Part shown: positions 6,417-7,438 of the stretch, piece by piece
Layout: each line of letters begins with the position of its first letter
Numbering within the stretch: the stretch's first letter is position 1
NCBI GenBank assembly: GCA_965372135.1
Contig: CBDVBD010000158.1
Span: 1-7,438, forward strand
DNA length: 7,438 nt
Origin: CBDVBD01 sp965372135
GTDB taxonomy: Bacteria > Electryoneota > RPQS01 > CBDVBD01
Direction: 5' to 3'
Notes under the pieces: model-generated
Told to the model about the DNA's origin: nothing
The model's input: the letters and a program-made list of their open reading frames with translations, nothing else
The model's database searches: none
Position numbers and translations under genes: made by a program

Positions 6417-6423
6417 AAATATC

Positions 6424-6954
6424 ATGAAACGTGTTCTGCTACTCGCTGTTTTTGTTTCCATCGGTTGTACTGTAATGACTGACCGGGTAATTGAAACAAT
6501 CTATACATGGAATCCTGGAACAATATATTTTGAACGTAATTCTCCGGTATTGGTGTTAGACACTTTTACTTCTGCAGTACTCACCATGTGTCCCTATTAT
6601 CTATATTTTATAGATAATAATACCGGTCAATACCGGTTCCGTTTTGTATTTACAGGCAGTGGGGAGTGTATGGAGTGGTTTGACAATATAGAAAAATTCC
6701 AATTTCATATAGATGGAAGGATCTTTGATTATGAACCTTATATACCTATACCCAGACCAGCAAATCGTGTGTATTTATGGATTACTGTACCGGAACGTTT
6801 TTATCGGATGATTGAGGATGCAAATAGTGTTTCTATGGTTGTCTATTTGTGGAATAATCGAATAATTGATAAAGACATAGAGCCTGATACTATTGAGCGA
6901 TTGACCAATTTCTATACCACTGTACAACAAAGGATTGCTGTGCGAGCCAATTAG
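6424..6954 (+). CDS. Small probable lipoprotein of unknown function
   Basis: I do not recognise the family. The 176-residue product starts MKRVLLLAVFVSIGC: a short basic N-region, a hydrophobic stretch and a Cys at 15 in a lipobox-like context (S-I-G-C; Ser at -3 is not ideal). It is probably an envelope lipoprotein or, failing that, an ordinary secreted protein. The mature part looks beta-rich with many aromatic residues. The run FRFVFTG, MEWFDNIEKFQFHIDGRIFDYE, YLWITVPERFYRMIEDA, VSMVVYLWNN and DTIERLTNFYTTV reads like strands carrying an I-x-x-DG turn and ending in an alpha-helix. Two further cysteines (in TMCPY and GECM) could form a disulfide. The start is set by AGGGGAG. The next gene begins 32 nt after the stop, so the two are probably co-transcribed. 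Base composition is AT-rich compared with the cytochrome gene upstream. Confidence 0.8.
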   Translation: MKRVLLLAVFVSIGCTVMTDRVIETIYTWNPGTIYFERNSPVLVLDTFTSAVLTMCPYYLYFIDNNTGQYRFRFVFTGSGECMEWFDNIEKFQFHIDGRIFDYEPYIPIPRPANRVYLWITVPERFYRMIEDANSVSMVVYLWNNRIIDKDIEPDTIERLTNFYTTVQQRIAVRAN

Positions 6955-6973
6955 TATTGCTGGGCTATCATAC

Positions 6974-6980
6974 AAAGGAG
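6974..6980 (+). promoter_or_regulatory. Ribosome-binding site that points to an ACG start codon
   Basis: AAAGGAG is a strong Shine-Dalgarno, the best in this window. Six nucleotides downstream, exactly where a start codon is expected, is ACG (6987-6989), and no ATG or GTG lies nearby in frame. It decides the start of the following gene. Confidence 0.65.
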
Positions 6981-6986
6981 AGTAAC

Positions 6987-7438
6987 ACGTTTAGTTCAAG
7001 AATTTTTCAATCCGTTTTTCTGCTATTTGTATCGTCTGCGTTCTGTGTTTCATCTCCGGCATCGGCTGAAGATGCAGGTCCTGCGGGAAACAATGAGCCG
7101 CTTTTTCATGACAGTCATACCCATCTGACCAACTATATCCAGGAAGGTTTAACCGCAAAGGAATTTCTGAAAATAATGGGGGACAAAGTGGGCAGGGCTG
7201 TCTTATTCGGGATTCCTTTGCAGCAGAAGTGGGATTATTTTGTTTCAGGGGAGCGTGCGCCGGATTATTATCTCCTGTCCGATGCCAGTCTTTATTATTA
7301 TTCTTTCACTGATGCCATAATTGCCGAAGAATATAGACGGTTACCGGAGGAAGACCAGAAACGATTTGATCCGATGATAACCGGTTTTAATCCCACTGAT
7401 ATGTATGCTGCCGATCACATTATACGGGTTCTTGAGAT
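6987..7438 (+). CDS. Exported amidohydrolase-family (TIM-barrel metal-dependent hydrolase) protein, 3'-partial, apparent ACG start
   Basis: Open to the window end (150 codons seen). Counting ACG as residue 1, residues 1-27 form a signal peptide: Arg5, hydrophobic SVFLLFVSSAFCV, cleavage after ASA. The mature protein then has FHDSHTHLTNYIQEG, whose H-x-H (44 and 46) after a strand is the usual first metal-binding motif of amidohydrolases. FLKIMGDKVGRAVLFGIPLQQ, LYYYSFTDA and RFDPMITGFNPTDMYAADHI follow. These blocks resemble an exported subgroup of the PF04909/COG2159 type as I remember it; the substrate is unknown. The remaining metal ligands lie beyond the window. Upstream the frame is open from 6897 with no ATG or GTG. 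TTG at 6957 is the alternative start, but it has no ribosome-binding site and would put AAAGGAG inside the gene and add a polar extension before the signal peptide. The gene lies 32 nt after the lipoprotein gene and is likely in its operon. Confidence 0.82.

Larger units (their letters stand above)
5967..6423. other. AT-rich intergenic stretch without a convincing gene
   Basis: This stretch of 457 bases separates the surface-protein stop from the lipoprotein start. It contains no strong terminator hairpin, no tRNA-like fold and no reading frame with an ATG and a ribosome-binding site. The only long frame (6122-6328) begins at TTG, has no Shine-Dalgarno and encodes a Phe- and Asn-rich peptide unlike an ordinary protein. 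Two possible promoters are listed separately. The 5' half could be decayed coding DNA, but I cannot name a parent gene. Confidence 0.55.

Overview
The window looks like chromosomal DNA from a Gram-negative bacterium of the wider Fibrobacteres-Chlorobi-Bacteroidetes (FCB) group. Candidate phyla such as Zixibacteria, Cloacimonadota or KSB1 seem more likely than a classic Bacteroidetes. The main evidence is a C-terminal type IX secretion (T9SS) sorting domain with YPNPFNP and a KMVLLK end, a fibronectin-III-tailed multiheme cytochrome, and recognisable sigma70-like promoters and Shine-Dalgarno sites. The phylum is an inference from domain style. No marker gene is present.

Layout: (1) 1-1959, + strand, is a secreted five-heme c-type cytochrome with a C-terminal Fn3 domain; its first few codons lie outside the window. 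A good intrinsic terminator follows at about 1998-2024. (2) 2025-2268 is a convergent intergenic stretch with a nested hairpin (2042-2084) and short direct repeats. (3) About 2269-2658, - strand, is an Hsp15/HslR-type S4 RNA-binding protein with its own promoter. (4) 2671-3101 is a divergent intergenic stretch with a 7-bp tandem repeat, two GC-rich hairpins and a near-consensus promoter (TTGACA-17-TATATT). (5) 3102-5966, + strand, is a 954-residue exported protein: signal peptide, beta-propeller-like region, right-handed beta-helix with a Pmp-like GGA[ILV]/FxxN ladder, and T9SS sorting domain. (6) 5967-6423 is AT-rich and has no convincing gene, only possible promoters. (7) 6424-6954, + strand, is a small probable lipoprotein of unknown function. 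(8) 6987 to the window end, + strand, is the start of an exported amidohydrolase-like protein that appears to begin with ACG instead of ATG.

Four of the five genes encode exported proteins, so the window is mainly about the cell envelope and surface. The lipoprotein and amidohydrolase genes are 32 nt apart and probably form an operon. The others seem to be separate transcription units. I see no CRISPR array, tRNA, rRNA, transposase, integrase, toxin-antitoxin pair or phage gene, and no clear undescribed multi-gene system. The points most worth a second look are the ACG start, the sharp base-composition change inside the beta-helix of the large surface protein, and the intergenic hairpin repeats.
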